The translations under genes and the position numbers were made by a program. A stretch of DNA of 44,509 bases from Parvularia atlantis. Lineage: Eukaryota > Opisthokonta > Rotosphaerida. This document shows, piece by piece, positions 33,592-44,105 of the stretch (position 1 is the stretch's first letter; the number at the start of each line of letters is the position of its first letter). The notes below the pieces were generated by a model that was not told the DNA's origin, did not search any database, and was given only the letters and a program-made list of their open reading frames with translations. The DNA lies in NCBI GenBank assembly GCA_943704415.1, contig CALSCO010000861.1, forward strand, positions 1 to 44,509, written 5' to 3'.

Positions 33592-35586
33592 TCACGACGG
33601 CGGCGACGCGTTGGTCGGCGTTGTCGCCTCATCTTCAGCCTCGCCCGCTGCTGCTGCCGCCGCTGTCACTGCTGTCGGCTTGGCCGGCGTCGGCGTTTTG
33701 ACCCCGCGGCTCTTCCCTGGTGACTTGCCGCCCCTGGCAGGCGACTTGCCCTTGCCTTGCTTGGCGTCTGTCGGTGCCTTGGCTGTCGGCGTTGCCGCGC
33801 TTGCTTGCGTTGCCTCCGTCGCGGGCGGTTCGGCCTCGCCCGCAGGTGCCGCTGCCTCGGTCGCTGGCGAATTGCCCTTGGCCGCAGCCTCGCTCGCCTG
33901 CACCCTCCGCCGCAGGATCCAACCCACGTGCCGCGCCGCGTCCTGCACGTGGAAGAGCGCGTCCGAGCCGTCCACGACGACCCCGTTGGACACGTCGGCC
34001 GCCGCGTCCGCACACCCCTGCCGCTCGCCGAGTGCCTGCAGCGCCTTGTCATACTTGCTCGTGAGGCTGCTGATCTCCTTGAGTAGCGCGAATACGAGCG
34101 CGCGCACGGCCTCGGCGCCTGTCGCAGACGTGCGTGAGCACTCGCATCAGTACGAGCGAGCTCTCGTGCGCACTGGCGACCGGCGCCTCGTGGTCCGGCG
34201 CCAGCATGAGAAAGTGCTCGGCCAGGCGCAGCAGCTGCGGCGTCGCGGCGGCGTGAGCGCACGCACGGGCGGCCAGCGAGGCGCACCTGCTCGCAGGTCT
34301 TGCCGCAGAACGTCGCCAGCGTCTGCACCGCATGCTGCTGCCTGTGCGCGGAGCTAGTCAGCCAAGGGCGCTGCACCGCTGCAACGTACACTTCCAGCAG
34401 CGTGAAGATGCGCGGCTGCGGCGTGGACGGTAACGCGGGCCCAGTGATGCCGTCGGCAAACTGCGCCGCGGCGAGCACGGCGGCGCGCATCGCGGCGCAC
34501 GGCGCGACGACGTCCAGGCCGGTCTTGCGCACGAGCTCCTCCTGCACGGCAGCTCAGGCCAGCGCGGACACGCGGCACGTGCGCACACACCAGGCGCTCG
34601 AGCCCGTCTGATGTCACCAGCAGGAGCTCCTGCGCGGCCTCGATCTCGGCCTCGTCGCTCTCAAAGTTGAGCAGCTTCTCGATTCGCTGCGCCGCGGCGG
34701 CGCGCTCGGGCGTACCCGCCTCGCCCGCCTGCTTCTCGGCCTCGGCCGCGAGCATCTCGAGCGCCTGCAGGTGGCCCATGCCGAGGTCCTCAAACAGCTT
34801 GGCGAACGTCTTGCGGCCGGCAGGGGCCGTGGGCGAGCTCGCGGAGGCGGGCCCCGCGCTCGACGGCGAGTGTGCGGACGGCGTGCTTGCGGGGCGCCCG
34901 CGACCTGCCCGGACCCGGTTGCGCTGCCGTGTGTACGCGCGTGGTGTGTGAGCGATGAGCGGGCGAGCACACGCACCCGTGCGCACCTCCTGCACCATCA
35001 CCTCGGCCGCGTTCTTGCCGACAGTCTCCAGCACGCTCAGCGACGACGAGATGAGCGACTCGCCGATCTCGAGGCCCTGGTACAGCACGGCGCTGGTCTC
35101 GACGTCGCGCTTGATTTCCTCGGCCCACTGCGTGCGCCACACGGACGTGAGCATCGTGCCACACGCCACGCACAACGCGCCTGTTGACCTTCTTGGAAGC
35201 CTCGAGCGACGTGTCGGCGAGCTTGCGGCCCTCGTGGTACACGGCCTCGATCGCCGAGATGACGGCGAATCCGCCCGCGTGCTTCGGATCGGCGGGGGCG
35301 TCTGCAGACTGCTGCTCGGGCTGCTGCTCGGGCTGCTGCTCGGGCTGCTCGGGCTGCTGCTCGGTGGCATCGGGCTTGCGATCGCCAGCGCCCGCGCCCT
35401 CGCCCTCGCCCGCGAGCAGATTGACGGGCGCGTCGAGCACCTCGTAGACCTTTTCCATCGACGACGCGATCGTCGCGGCTGCGGGGCGATGCGTCGCGGG
35501 GTGGGGGCGAGGTGCGTGAGCGGGAGGCGCGTGCCACGTCGACCGGGGCACCGTGACGCACTCAGCCCGCTCCACCAGTCGCCCAT
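33592..35586 (-). CDS. FAM114 (DUF719/NOXP20) family protein
   Basis: The first exon starts MGDWWSGL, like the WGxW motif at the head of FAM114 proteins, and splices to TATIASSMEKVYEVLDAPVN. A Gln/Pro/Glu-rich stretch follows, then AVISAIEAVYHEGRKLADTS, SLSVLETVGKNAAEVMVQE and the diagnostic KTFAKLFEDLGMGHLQALEM LAAEAEK block, which fits the FAM114 HLEALEMLS motif. Helical regions continue (LLLVTSDGLERL; LLRLAEHFLMLAPDHEAP; SLTSKYDKALQALGERQG). The C-terminus is a Lys/Pro/Ala-rich tail (KSPARGGKSPGKSRG). In animals FAM114A binds Rab2 and works in Golgi trafficking and autophagy; that role here is inferred. About five introns. It is divergent from the Dpy-30 gene with only 36 bp between ATGs. 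Confidence 0.82.
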
Positions 35587-35622
35587 GGTCGCAGCGTGTA
35601 TATCACACTGTACATCGCCCCG

Positions 35623-36446
35623 ATGGCGAACTCGACGGCACTGAGCTTAAGCGAGACCGTCGAGGTGCGCTGGCTGCCTGCCGTACTGCCTGCCGTGCTG
35701 GCTGCCGTGCTGCCTGCCGTGCTGCCTGCCGTGCTTGCTGATCGCGCATCCGCCCCGCACACCAACCGCGCATCCGCCCCGCACACCAACCGCGCATCCG
35801 CCCCGCACACCGACATCGCAACAGAGCGCCGCCGAGTCGTTCAGCGGCGCCGAGGCCGCCGGCCCGCCCGGGCCCAAGCCCTACTGGGAGACGCACACCG
35901 ACGCCGAGCGCCGCGCGATGCACCCGCGCGACTACGTCGACATGTACATCGCCCCGGCCCTGTTCGAAGGCCTACGCCGCGTGACGCGCGAGCGGTGCGG
36001 CTGCCCTCGACGTGTCTGTGCCGTGCTGATCGCGAGAGGCGCACAGACCGGGCGACGCCTGCGAGTTCCTCGGCAAGTACCTGCTGCACGTGAGCGAGCA
36101 CAGCAAGCTCGTCCACCGCGGCATTCCGCCCAAGCCGCGCCCCGCCGCGCCCGCGCACAAGGCCCCGCCGCCCATGCCGCGCCCCGTGCCCAAGCAGGAG
36201 CCGCAGGGCCAGCCGCCCGTGCGCATCGCCGCCAGCGGCCCCGCGCCCGTCCTCGGCCGGCCTCTCCCCGCGCTGCACCCGCAGCACCCGCAGCAGCCAT
36301 CGTTCGCCTTTGCGCCGGCGCCGTACGTGGGCGGCCAGTGGCCGCAGCAGCCGGGTGCGACCTCGACATTCTTCGTGGCGCAGCCACAGCAGCCGCAACA
36401 GCCCGTGCCGCCGCAGCCGCAGCAGCAGCCACAGCAGCCGCAGTGA
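35623..36446 (+). CDS. Dpy-30 motif protein with Pro/Gln-rich tail
   Basis: Three exons: the N-terminus MANSTALSLSETVE; a 160-nt intron (35665-35824); the next exon; a 52-nt intron (35995-36046); and the last exon. The splice across the second intron gives DYVDMYIAPALFEGLRRVT followed by RERPGDACEFLGKYLLHVSE. This matches the Dpy-30 dimerisation motif (YLxxTVxPxLxxGLxxLAxxRPxxPIEFLAxYLL). Dpy-30 binds Ash2L in COMPASS/MLL H3K4 methyltransferases, or anchors other complexes. The tail of about 110 residues, rich in Pro and Gln (QPQQPQQPVPPQPQQQPQQ), is unlike the short yeast Sdc1 or animal DPY30. So it may be a DPY30 core subunit with an extension, or another Dpy-30 domain protein. Its stop is 53 bp from that of the kinase on the other strand. 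Confidence 0.75.
35680..35815. repeat. Two tandem repeat arrays inside intron 1 of the Dpy-30 gene
   Basis: The first array repeats GCTGCCTGCCGT-like units with small variation (about 35680-35740). The second has three near-perfect copies of a 24-nt unit containing GCATCCGCCCCGCACACC (about 35745-35815). Both end before the CGACATCGCAACAG acceptor. They make this intron more than twice the usual length here. Confidence 0.85.
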
Positions 36447-36499
36447 CCCGTGTGATGCGTACAGATCGGACGGCAGTTCCACACAGCGGCAGACAATAG

Positions 36500-39400
36500 G
36501 TTAGAGGTGCATGTCCTTGAGGATCTTCTGGCAAACCGACTTGTACTGCCACGCTTCGCCCGAGAAGCGCTTGAGCACGAGGCCGTGCATGCTCATGTAG
36601 TTGACCTACGAGGCAGCGCGCGCGTCAGACACACACACACACATCCCCGAGGCCACGCGCACCTTGACGATCTGGATCTCAAAAACAATTTCGTCGAGCA
36701 CGGCCAAGTCGCGCTGGTGCAGCGTGAAGGTCGCGTCCGGCACGACCGACGCCTTGTGCGTGCACGAGAAGCGATACCCGTGGTCGCGGTAGTTGATAAA
36801 GTTGCACTGCTCGGGGCGCGCTCAGCCGACAGTCATCGCAACTGCACGTGCGGGGCGCACGCACGTCGAGCACGCGCACGACCTCGTCGCGGATCAGGTA
36901 CGGCGCCTTGGTCGACGTGGTCGCCACCGAAAACAGGCCCTTCATGTTGATCGTCCGCGGCGCCTGCAGGAACGCGGGCTGGGCGCCGGCGGGCAGCGCC
37001 GCGTACGACGACTACGGCAGCGGTCAGCTGTCGGCACCGCACACGCGCCGCACACGCGCCGCACCGTCGCGCTCGCCAGCGGCGAGTTGGCCGTCGACGT
37101 GTCTGGGCTGCTCATGGCCGTGTGCACCGACTCACTCGTGGTGCTTCCGTTCTTGAGCTGCGGGCGCCGCTTTCAGCCGCACGCGCAAGACACGGCGGCT
37201 GCGCACCTGCTCGTCCTTGCGGCGCGGCAGCGGCGACAGCAGCGCAGCGACGGGGCGCGGCACAAACGACGTCGCGCTGCCGCGATGCACGACGCGCATC
37301 AGTCGCCCAGCAGCAGCATAGCGAGCGCCATACGGCGTACGCACCGGCCGCGGCGCTGCTTGCCGCTGCCGACCGTCGCGGCAGGGGCCGGGGCGGCCGG
37401 TGTGCTGGCCGGCAGCTGTAGGGCGTTGGCGTTGTTGCCGGTTAAGGAGCGCGGGCGGCCGCTGGCCTCGCCGGGCACCGACAGCGACGTCGACGGCGCG
37501 CTCAGCTCGCTCGAGATGCCGACAATGCCTTCGTACAGTGAGCTCGATTTGCTGCGCGTGCGGTGCGTGAGCCATTCCAAGCACACGGGCGCGCACACAG
37601 GGCCACGCACACGACGCCTGGCGCGCCGCCGTCGCGGCCGCCGCCCGACGACGGCCCCTCGTCCACCTTGATCACGATCTCCGGGAAGGGCTCGAGCGGC
37701 GCCTGCGCGGCCGGCGCGACGGCCGTGGGCGAGGACACGTGCACCTTGTTGCTGCGGTAGACATGAGCGGTGCCGCAGCGTGCGCAGCACACGCACAGCA
37801 GGTCCGAGATGCGCGTGCGGTGGCCGCCGGTGGCTTTGGTCTGCTCGATCAGGTCGCGCTCCATCTTCTCCATTGTGAGGTAGTAGATCGACAGGATTGG
37901 GTGCACCGGTTTGCTCGGGATGGTCTGGCCCGCGATCGCCTGCAGCCGCCGCGCACCGTCAGCGTGGTGTCGCTCTCGCGCGGCCCAGAAGCGCACCTCC
38001 TCGAGCACCTGCGTGACCTCCTGCTCGCTGAAGCCGAAGGGGATCATGTGGTCGATCACGCTCTTGTCGATCTTGGTCAGGGCCTTGCGCTCGTCCGGCG
38101 GGCTGTTTTGCGCGAGGGGGAGGGGCGCGTGAGCTGAAATGCAGGGCAGCGGCGCGCGCGCACTTGTGTGGCGGGTTGGCGTAGCCGTCGTTGACCCACG
38201 GGTGCTTCATGACCTCGGCCAGCGTCGCGCGCTTCTTCTGGTCGACCGTGAGCATGCGCCGGATCAGGTCCTTGGCGCCTGCGCCCGCCGCAGGTGAGGC
38301 CGTGCGCACAAGAGAGCGCGTGCACGCACTGTCCGAGATCGGGATGCTCTCGTGCCAGTGCACCTCGCCCGAGCGGATCTTCTCGTACAGCTTGCCCAGG
38401 TTCTTGTCTTCGAACGGGACACGGCCGTGCAGCATCACGTACAGGATGATGCCGAGCGCCCACATGTCGACCTCGGGGCCTGCGCGGCGGCGGCGGCGTG
38501 GGCACAGGAGAGGGTGCTGTGCGTGCGCACACCCTTGTACAGCGCCTTGATGAGCAGCTCGGGCGCGGCAAAGTAGACGGAGCTGCGACGCGCGCGTGTC
38601 ACGCGCCGTCGGCGGCAAAGGCGAGGCAGCGCACCCGCAGTTGGTCTGCAGGAAACTGTTTGGGTTCCACAGGTTGGCCAGGCCAAAGTCGATGACCTTG
38701 ACGAGGCCGGTTTTCTCGATCAAGATGTTCTCGATCTTGAGGTCGCGGTGGACGATGCAGTTGTTGTGGCAGTACTCTGCGGCGGGCGCGTGTCGGTGCG
38801 TGCGTTGCACCAGTGTGTGCGGGGCGCACCGACGGCGCAGAGCAGCTGGCGGAAGAAGGGCCGGGCGGCCTTCTCCTTGAGGTGGCCGTGCGAGATGATG
38901 TAGTCGAGCAGGGCGCCGCCGTCGATCAGTTCGAAGACGAGCTCGACCTCCTGCGCGACCCGGGCGAGCGTGAGCGGTGCGTGTGCGGTGTGCGGTTTGC
39001 GCGGTGCGCGTTGCGCGGGGTGACCTTGTCAAAGTCGTCGTACATGACGTCGTACAGGTGCACGACGTTGGTGTGGTTGAGCAGCCTGCTGATGGCGATC
39101 TCACGCTTGATAAACTTCTTCTTCTTCTCGTCCATGGCGATGTGCTTAAGCGCGAACTGCGCGCCCGCGGGGCGCTGTTCAGATCCTCGCGCGGCGCAGG
39201 GCGATGAGAGTGCGCGCGCCTTCTGGCCGGTCACGGCGTGCTTGGCGCGGCGCACGACGCCCACGCCGCCCGCGCCGATGGTCTTGCTGACGATGTAGTC
39301 GCCCACGACGCTCGCGCCCGCGCCGCCGCCGCTGCCACCGCCGCTGCTGGTGGTGGCGGCGGTGCTGCTGCTGCTGCTGCCAGCGGCGGGCGCAGTGGCG

Positions 39401-39535
39401 GCACCGACGGCGGCGGGTGTGGCGAAGGTGGCGCCGGACGTCGCACGTGGCGACGACGGGTCGCTGCTGGTCGGGGATCCCGCGCCCCGCCACGACGTGC
39501 GTTTCCCGGCGGCTGGGCCGGTGATGCCCACGACG

Positions 39536-39595
<60 letters not shown>

Positions 39596-39783
39596 GACGG
39601 CGGCGGCTCAGACGGGTTGCGCCGGTGCCGCGACGGGCGCGCCGAGATGCTGTGGTCGCCCCAGACGCTGCGTTCCGGGTTGCCGGCGGCGACGTAGCTG
39701 GGCACGGCCAGGGCGGCGGCGCCGTGGTGCTGCGGCGGCGGCGGCGGCTGTTGAGGCGGCGAGAGGGGTGGGCGCTTGTCCAT
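36500..39783 (-). CDS. Kin1/Par-1/MARK-type Ser/Thr kinase with KA1 domain
   Basis: An N-terminal low-complexity region (Pro, 19-residue poly-Gln, Ser/Gly) precedes the kinase domain: Gly loop TIGAGGVGVVRRA, VAIK-type Lys in FALKHIAMDEK, VHRDLKIENILI, VIDFGLANLW, TNCGSVYFAAPELL, then GPEVDMWALGIILYVMLHG. GSVYFAAPELL and GPEVD are close to fungal Kin1. A UBA-like segment follows (VIDHMIPFGFSEQEVTQVLE), a Ser-rich linker, and at the C-terminus a KA1 domain (KGLFSVATTSTKAPYLIRDE, DEIVFEIQIVKV, LVLKRFSGEAWQYKSVCQK) that binds acidic phospholipids. Such kinases act at the plasma membrane in polarity and exocytosis. Many introns. The exact junctions between about 36800 and 37800 are uncertain. Start at 39783, 115 bp from the divergent DUF1275 gene. 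Confidence 0.88.
39538..39594 (-). repeat. Pure (CAG)19 poly-Gln tract in the kinase gene
   Basis: Nineteen CTG units on the plus strand read as uninterrupted CAG on the coding strand and encode 19 Gln residues ahead of the kinase domain. A pure CAG run is prone to length change, so this should be polymorphic. Confidence 0.95.
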
Positions 39784-39898
39784 GCCGGCGGGTTAGCGAA
39801 AATCGACGGTCGACTAGATTGACGTGTGTCACGCATCGCATCGGCGACTCGCCTCGGCGCCTCGCATCGAGCACACGACGAGCACCGAGCGCAGAACG

Positions 39899-41289
39899 AT
39901 GGCGCATCTGCAGTGGCGCCAGATGTGCGTGTACCGCGCTTGCCGCGTGTGCCGCATGTGCCGCGCGTGCTGCGTGTGCTGCGTGCTGCTCGTGCTGACC
40001 CGATCACCATCACGCGACGCACGTGGCAGGCTCCGCGTCACCGGCATCGGCGGCCTGTTCTCGTTCACGGCCGGGTACACCAACGTGCTCCTGCTCAGTT
40101 CGACCTACTCGGCCTCGGCCGTGTGCCACATGACCGGCACCACCACCAACCTCGCCCTCGCCGTCTCGCGCCTCGCCGCCGGCGCCAACGGCACCGCCCC
40201 GGGCAGCGGCAGCGGCGACCGCGACGACCCGTGGGCCCCGGGCCCCGCCGACTTTGACGGCTCGGTCGAGATCGTCCTCCTCGCCGGCTTCCTGCTCGGC
40301 GCCGGCGCGGCCGGGCTGCTCGTTGGCCCGTCGCTGCAGCACCGCCTCCGCGTCGCCTCGCGCTACGGCGCCGGCCTCGTGCTCGAGAGCGTCCTCCTCG
40401 CCCTCGCCCTGGCCATGACCTACGCCGACCGCCTCGGCGCCGTGCTCTTCGCTGCGATGGCCATGGGCCTGCAGAACGGCATGACGACCATCTACAGCGG
40501 CGCCCTCCTGCGCTCGACACACGTCACCGGCGTCTGGACAGACATCGGCGTGCTGTGCGTGCGCCACCCCTCCCCGGCCGCGCCGCGCCACTCACGCCGC
40601 GCGCGCCACAGCATCGGGCAGTACATTCACCAGGCCGGCCACCGCATCTTTGGCGACCCTGAGAGCCGCATCCTTGTCAACACGGAGATCTGGCGTCTGC
40701 GCTTCCTTGTCCCGATCATGCTCGGCTTCATCGCCGGCGCGACCCTCGGCGGCCTGTCCTACATCGGCTTCGGCAAGGCCGCCTTCGCCATCCCGATCCT
40801 TAGTGCGTGAGCGCGCGCAATGGCGGGCAGGCAGGTGTCGGCTCACGCGCCGGCGCAGTCACGGCCGTCTCGGGCTCGGCCGTGATCGCGTACAACGCTC
40901 GCAAGCACTGGTTGGTGACGCGGACGGTGCAGAAACGCGTGTACGAGTCGTTGCGCACGCGCGAACGGGCGCGCAGCCGCGGCAACTCTTCGGCGGGCGA
41001 CCGTCCCGACGCCCGGCTGCGCGACGGCGACGACGACGCCGACGGCGCGGACGGGAGCGACTTTGCCCGGCCCGAGATGACCGCGAACGTCTCCTTGCCC
41101 AGCCAGCCGGTGCTGGACGCGCTGACGGCGCGCGGCGACTGGGACGCGCTCGCGCACACGATGCAAATCCGCAACGCCGCACGGCAGCTCGCCTCGCACC
41201 ACCCGGAGGTCGCCACGACGGCGACGCACGACTACCAGGTGCCGCGCCCGCGCGGGTCATCGACGACGGGCGGAGATGCGGCCTGGTGA
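39899..41289 (+). CDS. DUF1275 (YoaK-like) multi-pass membrane protein
   Basis: Four exons. The first intron (39925-40029) joins MAHLQWRQM to LRVTGIGGLFSFTAGYTN. The DUF1275 landmarks are visible: a short helix followed by SAVCHMTGTTTNLALAVSRL (family pattern TGNxxxL), VEIVLLAGFLLGAGAAGLLV, RYGAGLVLESVLLALALAMT, VLFAAMAMGLQNGMTTIYSG and THVTGVWTDIGVLIGQYIHQ, then two more helices (PIMLGFIAGATLGGLSYIGF; AAFAIPIL into AVTAVSGSAVIAY). The C-terminal 120 residues are hydrophilic and acidic (DGDDDADGADGSD), presumably cytosolic. Function of the family is not established; members occur in bacteria and fungi. It converges on the mucin-like gene with 43 bp between stops. Confidence 0.85.
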
Positions 41290-41332
41290 TCAATGCGCTC
41301 ATTGTTGATCGTGTAAACAAGTTGCTGCCCCT

Positions 41333-44105
41333 TCACGGCCGCAGCTCGCGCGGTGGCCCGGGCGACGCGGCGGCGTACACGGGCTTGATCAGGGCCGGCC
41401 CGAGCGGCGTCGCGCGCGCGGTCGCGGCGGTCGGCGAGGGCGGCCCGGCCGGCATGGGCTGCTCGATCGGCACCACCGGCGGTGGCAACAGCATGCTGCG
41501 TCGGCGCGCGGGCATGCGGTTGGCCATTGCCTCGGGCATGCTCGTCTGCGCCGGCGCCGGAGCAGACACACGCCGCGGCTGTGCTTGAGGCTGCGGCTGC
41601 AAGGCCAGCAGCGCGGGCGGTGTGCGGATGTCATGGCGGACGCGCACTCGGGACGGCAGCGGCGGCGACGGCGGCTCGTCCACGTACTGCTGCCACTGCG
41701 GCTGCGGCTGCGGTGCTTGGCTCGGCTCGAACAGCTCGATCAGGTCCCGCACGCGCTTCTTCTCGTCCTCGCTCTCCTGCGCCAGGTTGCTGTTGCTCGA
41801 GAACAGGAGGCTCAGGCGGCGCGACAGGCTGCGCATCGACTTGGCCAGGTAGTTGCCACCGCTCCCGCTCCCGCTGCCGTTGCCGCTGTTGCGCCGTGCG
41901 ATGTCTGCGGTCGCACTGGGCCGGCCAGTCACGTCCGTCCGGCTCAGCGGCAGCTGGCTCTCGCCAGACGCAAGTCTGCTGCCGCTCACACGCGTGCCGC
42001 GCGGCCGCTCTCCCTCGGACCGGCTGACGCGGCTGATACTGTCCTTGCGGATGGCGCGCGTGAGCTCGTTGCCGCGCTCGGCGTCATCGCCATCGCCATC
42101 GTCATCGCCATCGCCATCCTCGATGTCGTCGTTGCGGTCGTTGTCCTTGTCGTCGTCCTCGTCCCCGCTGTGGTATACGACGCTGCCGCTGTCGTCGCCG
42201 TCGCCCTCGCCGCCGTCGATGGGCGGTGTCGGCGGCCGCTGCGGCTCGGGCGACGGTGCGCGCGGCGGGATCTCGCTGATCGAGCCACGCCGCAGGAGCT
42301 GCTGCTGCTGCACGCCCCCCGCGGTGGACGCGGTCGCGCGCAGGCTTGGCCGCTGCAGCAAGGGCGCGTCCGGCCGCACGATGATCGAGCGCGGACGGAT
42401 GACCGTGACGACCTCGTTGAACGTTACGCGCTTGGCGGCGCGCGGCGGCTTGGCGGGCTCGGTGGCGGGCTCGGTGGCGGGCGCGCTGGCCGGCAGCAAG
42501 ACAGGATCGTCGGCGCGTGGCGTGGGCGGCGCGTTGGCCAGCATCAAGTCGACCATGCGGTCGAGCGAGCTCATGTCGGCCATCGTCCCGACGTTGAGCT
42601 GCGCGCGCCGGCGCGGGCGTGAGCGGCCAGGGCGCCCGCGGGCACGGGCGCGCGCGCGCACCTCGAGGAACTCGTGGATCGGCGAGGTCTCGACCGGCAG
42701 CGCGGGCTCGGTCGCGGCGAGGGGCGAGCGCTGGCTGGGCGGCGTGAGCATGTCCTCGCGGTCGGTCGTGATCAGCGCGTGGCTGCTCAGCGGGGTGTCG
42801 CTGAAGCTGTCCTTGCGCTGGCGCGACTTGCGCACGGGCGGGCCGCCGGGCACGGCGAGGTGCTTGGGCCGTGCAACGAGCGGCCGGTACTCGCCGCCGC
42901 CGCTGCTGCCGCCGATGACGCCGATGACGCCGCTGCCGCTGCCACCGCCGCCGCCGCCGCCGCTGCTGAGAGCCGCGCTCTCAACGTCTGCGCGCGCGCG
43001 TGAGCACGGCTGCCCCCGGAGGGGCGCACACGGAGGGGTGCGCACCAACTTTGCTCTCTCGCACGCGCGGCCGGCAGCACATGAACCAGAGCATCCCGGC
43101 CACCACGAACGCCACAACCACGGCCACGGCCACGGCGATGGCGATGGTCGCGCCCAGCGGGAAGACGGCCGCGCCGGCCGCAGCGGTAGGCGTCGCTGTG
43201 GCTGACGGCGTCGCATCGGCGGTGGGCGCGGCAGACGCGGTGGGCGAGGCGGAGGCGGATGCGGTGGGCGAGGCTGAGGCTGTCGCTGATGCGGTTGAAG
43301 TCGCGGTTGAAGTCGCGCTGGAGGTGGCAGTGGATGTCGCGGTCGAGGTCGCGGTTGGGCTCGCTGTGGCAGATGCGGTAGATGAGGCGGTCGCGGAGGC
43401 GGTGGATGAGGCGGTCGCACTAGCCGTTGCACTCTCCGTTGCACTGGCCGTTGCGCTCTCTGTCCAGCTCGCCGTCGCGCTCGCCGTTGCACTAGCCGTT
43501 GCGCTCTCTGTCCAGCTCGCCGTTGCGCTCGCCGTTGCACTAGCTGTTGCGCTCTCCGTCGCACTAGCTGTTGCGCTCTCTGTCCAGCTCGCCGTTGCGC
43601 TCTCCGTCGCACTAGCCGTTGCGCTCTCTGTCCAGCTCGCCGTCGCGCTCGCCGTCGCACTAGCTGTTGCGCTCTCCGTCGCACTAGCTGTTGCGCTCTC
43701 TGTCCAGCTCGCCGTTGCACTCTCCGTTGCACTGGCCGTTGCACTCTCCGTTGCACTGGCCGTTGCGCTCTCTGTCCAGCTCGCCGTCGCGCTGGCCGTC
43801 GCGCTATCCGTCGCGCTCACCGTTGCACTGGCCGTCGCGCTCTCCGTCCAGCTCGCCGTCGCACTCACTGTCCAGCTCGCCGTCCCACTAGCCGTCGCGC
43901 TCTCGGTGACGCTCATGCTCTCGGTCACTGACGCGACCTCCGAGACCGTCGCGGTCTCCGTCACGCCCGCATTGAGGGTCGTCCCCTCGCCCCGGACGAG
44001 CGCGGGCAGTAGCACTACCGCCACCAGTAGCAGCAGCAGCCACAGGGGCGGCCCGCGCGGCCCGCGCGCCCACCGAGCCGGGGTCATCCGCGGCCAATCG
44101 CACAT
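41333..44105 (-). CDS. Mucin-like type I membrane protein with PP1-docking-like tail
   Basis: I do not recognise a family. The start at 44105 gives a basic n-region and a strong signal peptide (PLWLLLLLVAVVLLPALVRG). The ectodomain of about 250 residues is almost only Thr, Ser, Ala, Glu and Trp, in 8-residue units such as ATASWTES and ATASATES, so it is probably heavily O-glycosylated. One TM helix follows (TIAIAVAVAVVVAFVVAGML) with Cys-Cys just inside. After an intron at about 42990-43050 (joining ESKV to DVES), the cytosolic tail of about 500 residues is Ser/Pro/Gly-rich with acidic runs. It contains RPKHLAVPGGPPVRKSRQRK, AAKRVTFNEVV (an RVxF-type PP1 motif) and several RRxS-type sites (LRRGSIS, RRLSLLF). 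A second intron follows SPIHEFLE. It could be a cell-wall or surface sensor resembling fungal Wsc/Msb2 in layout only. Confidence 0.75.
43374..43929 (-). repeat. 24-nt coding minisatellite (Thr/Ser/Ala/Glu/Trp repeat)
   Basis: About twenty degenerate 24-nt units encode the mucin-like ectodomain. Two unit types alternate, one with TGG GAC-type sequence on the plus strand written as CTGTCCAGCTCGCC (Trp-Thr) and one without Trp. Synonymous variation (GTC/GTT, CTC/CTA) is spread in blocks, which suggests recombination between units. Confidence 0.85.

Noticed and set aside
41853-43205. A 450-residue plus-strand Ser/Pro/Arg-rich frame
   Set aside because: It mirrors the tail of the mucin-like gene. 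The minus frame has the KRVTF motif and coherent splicing.
42981-43756. An N-terminus of Gln/Arg repeats (MQRRVQRPVQ) for the mucin-like tail frame
   Set aside because: This is the wrong frame across the repeat. The intron at about 42990-43050 joins the Thr/Ser/Ala frame to the tail.
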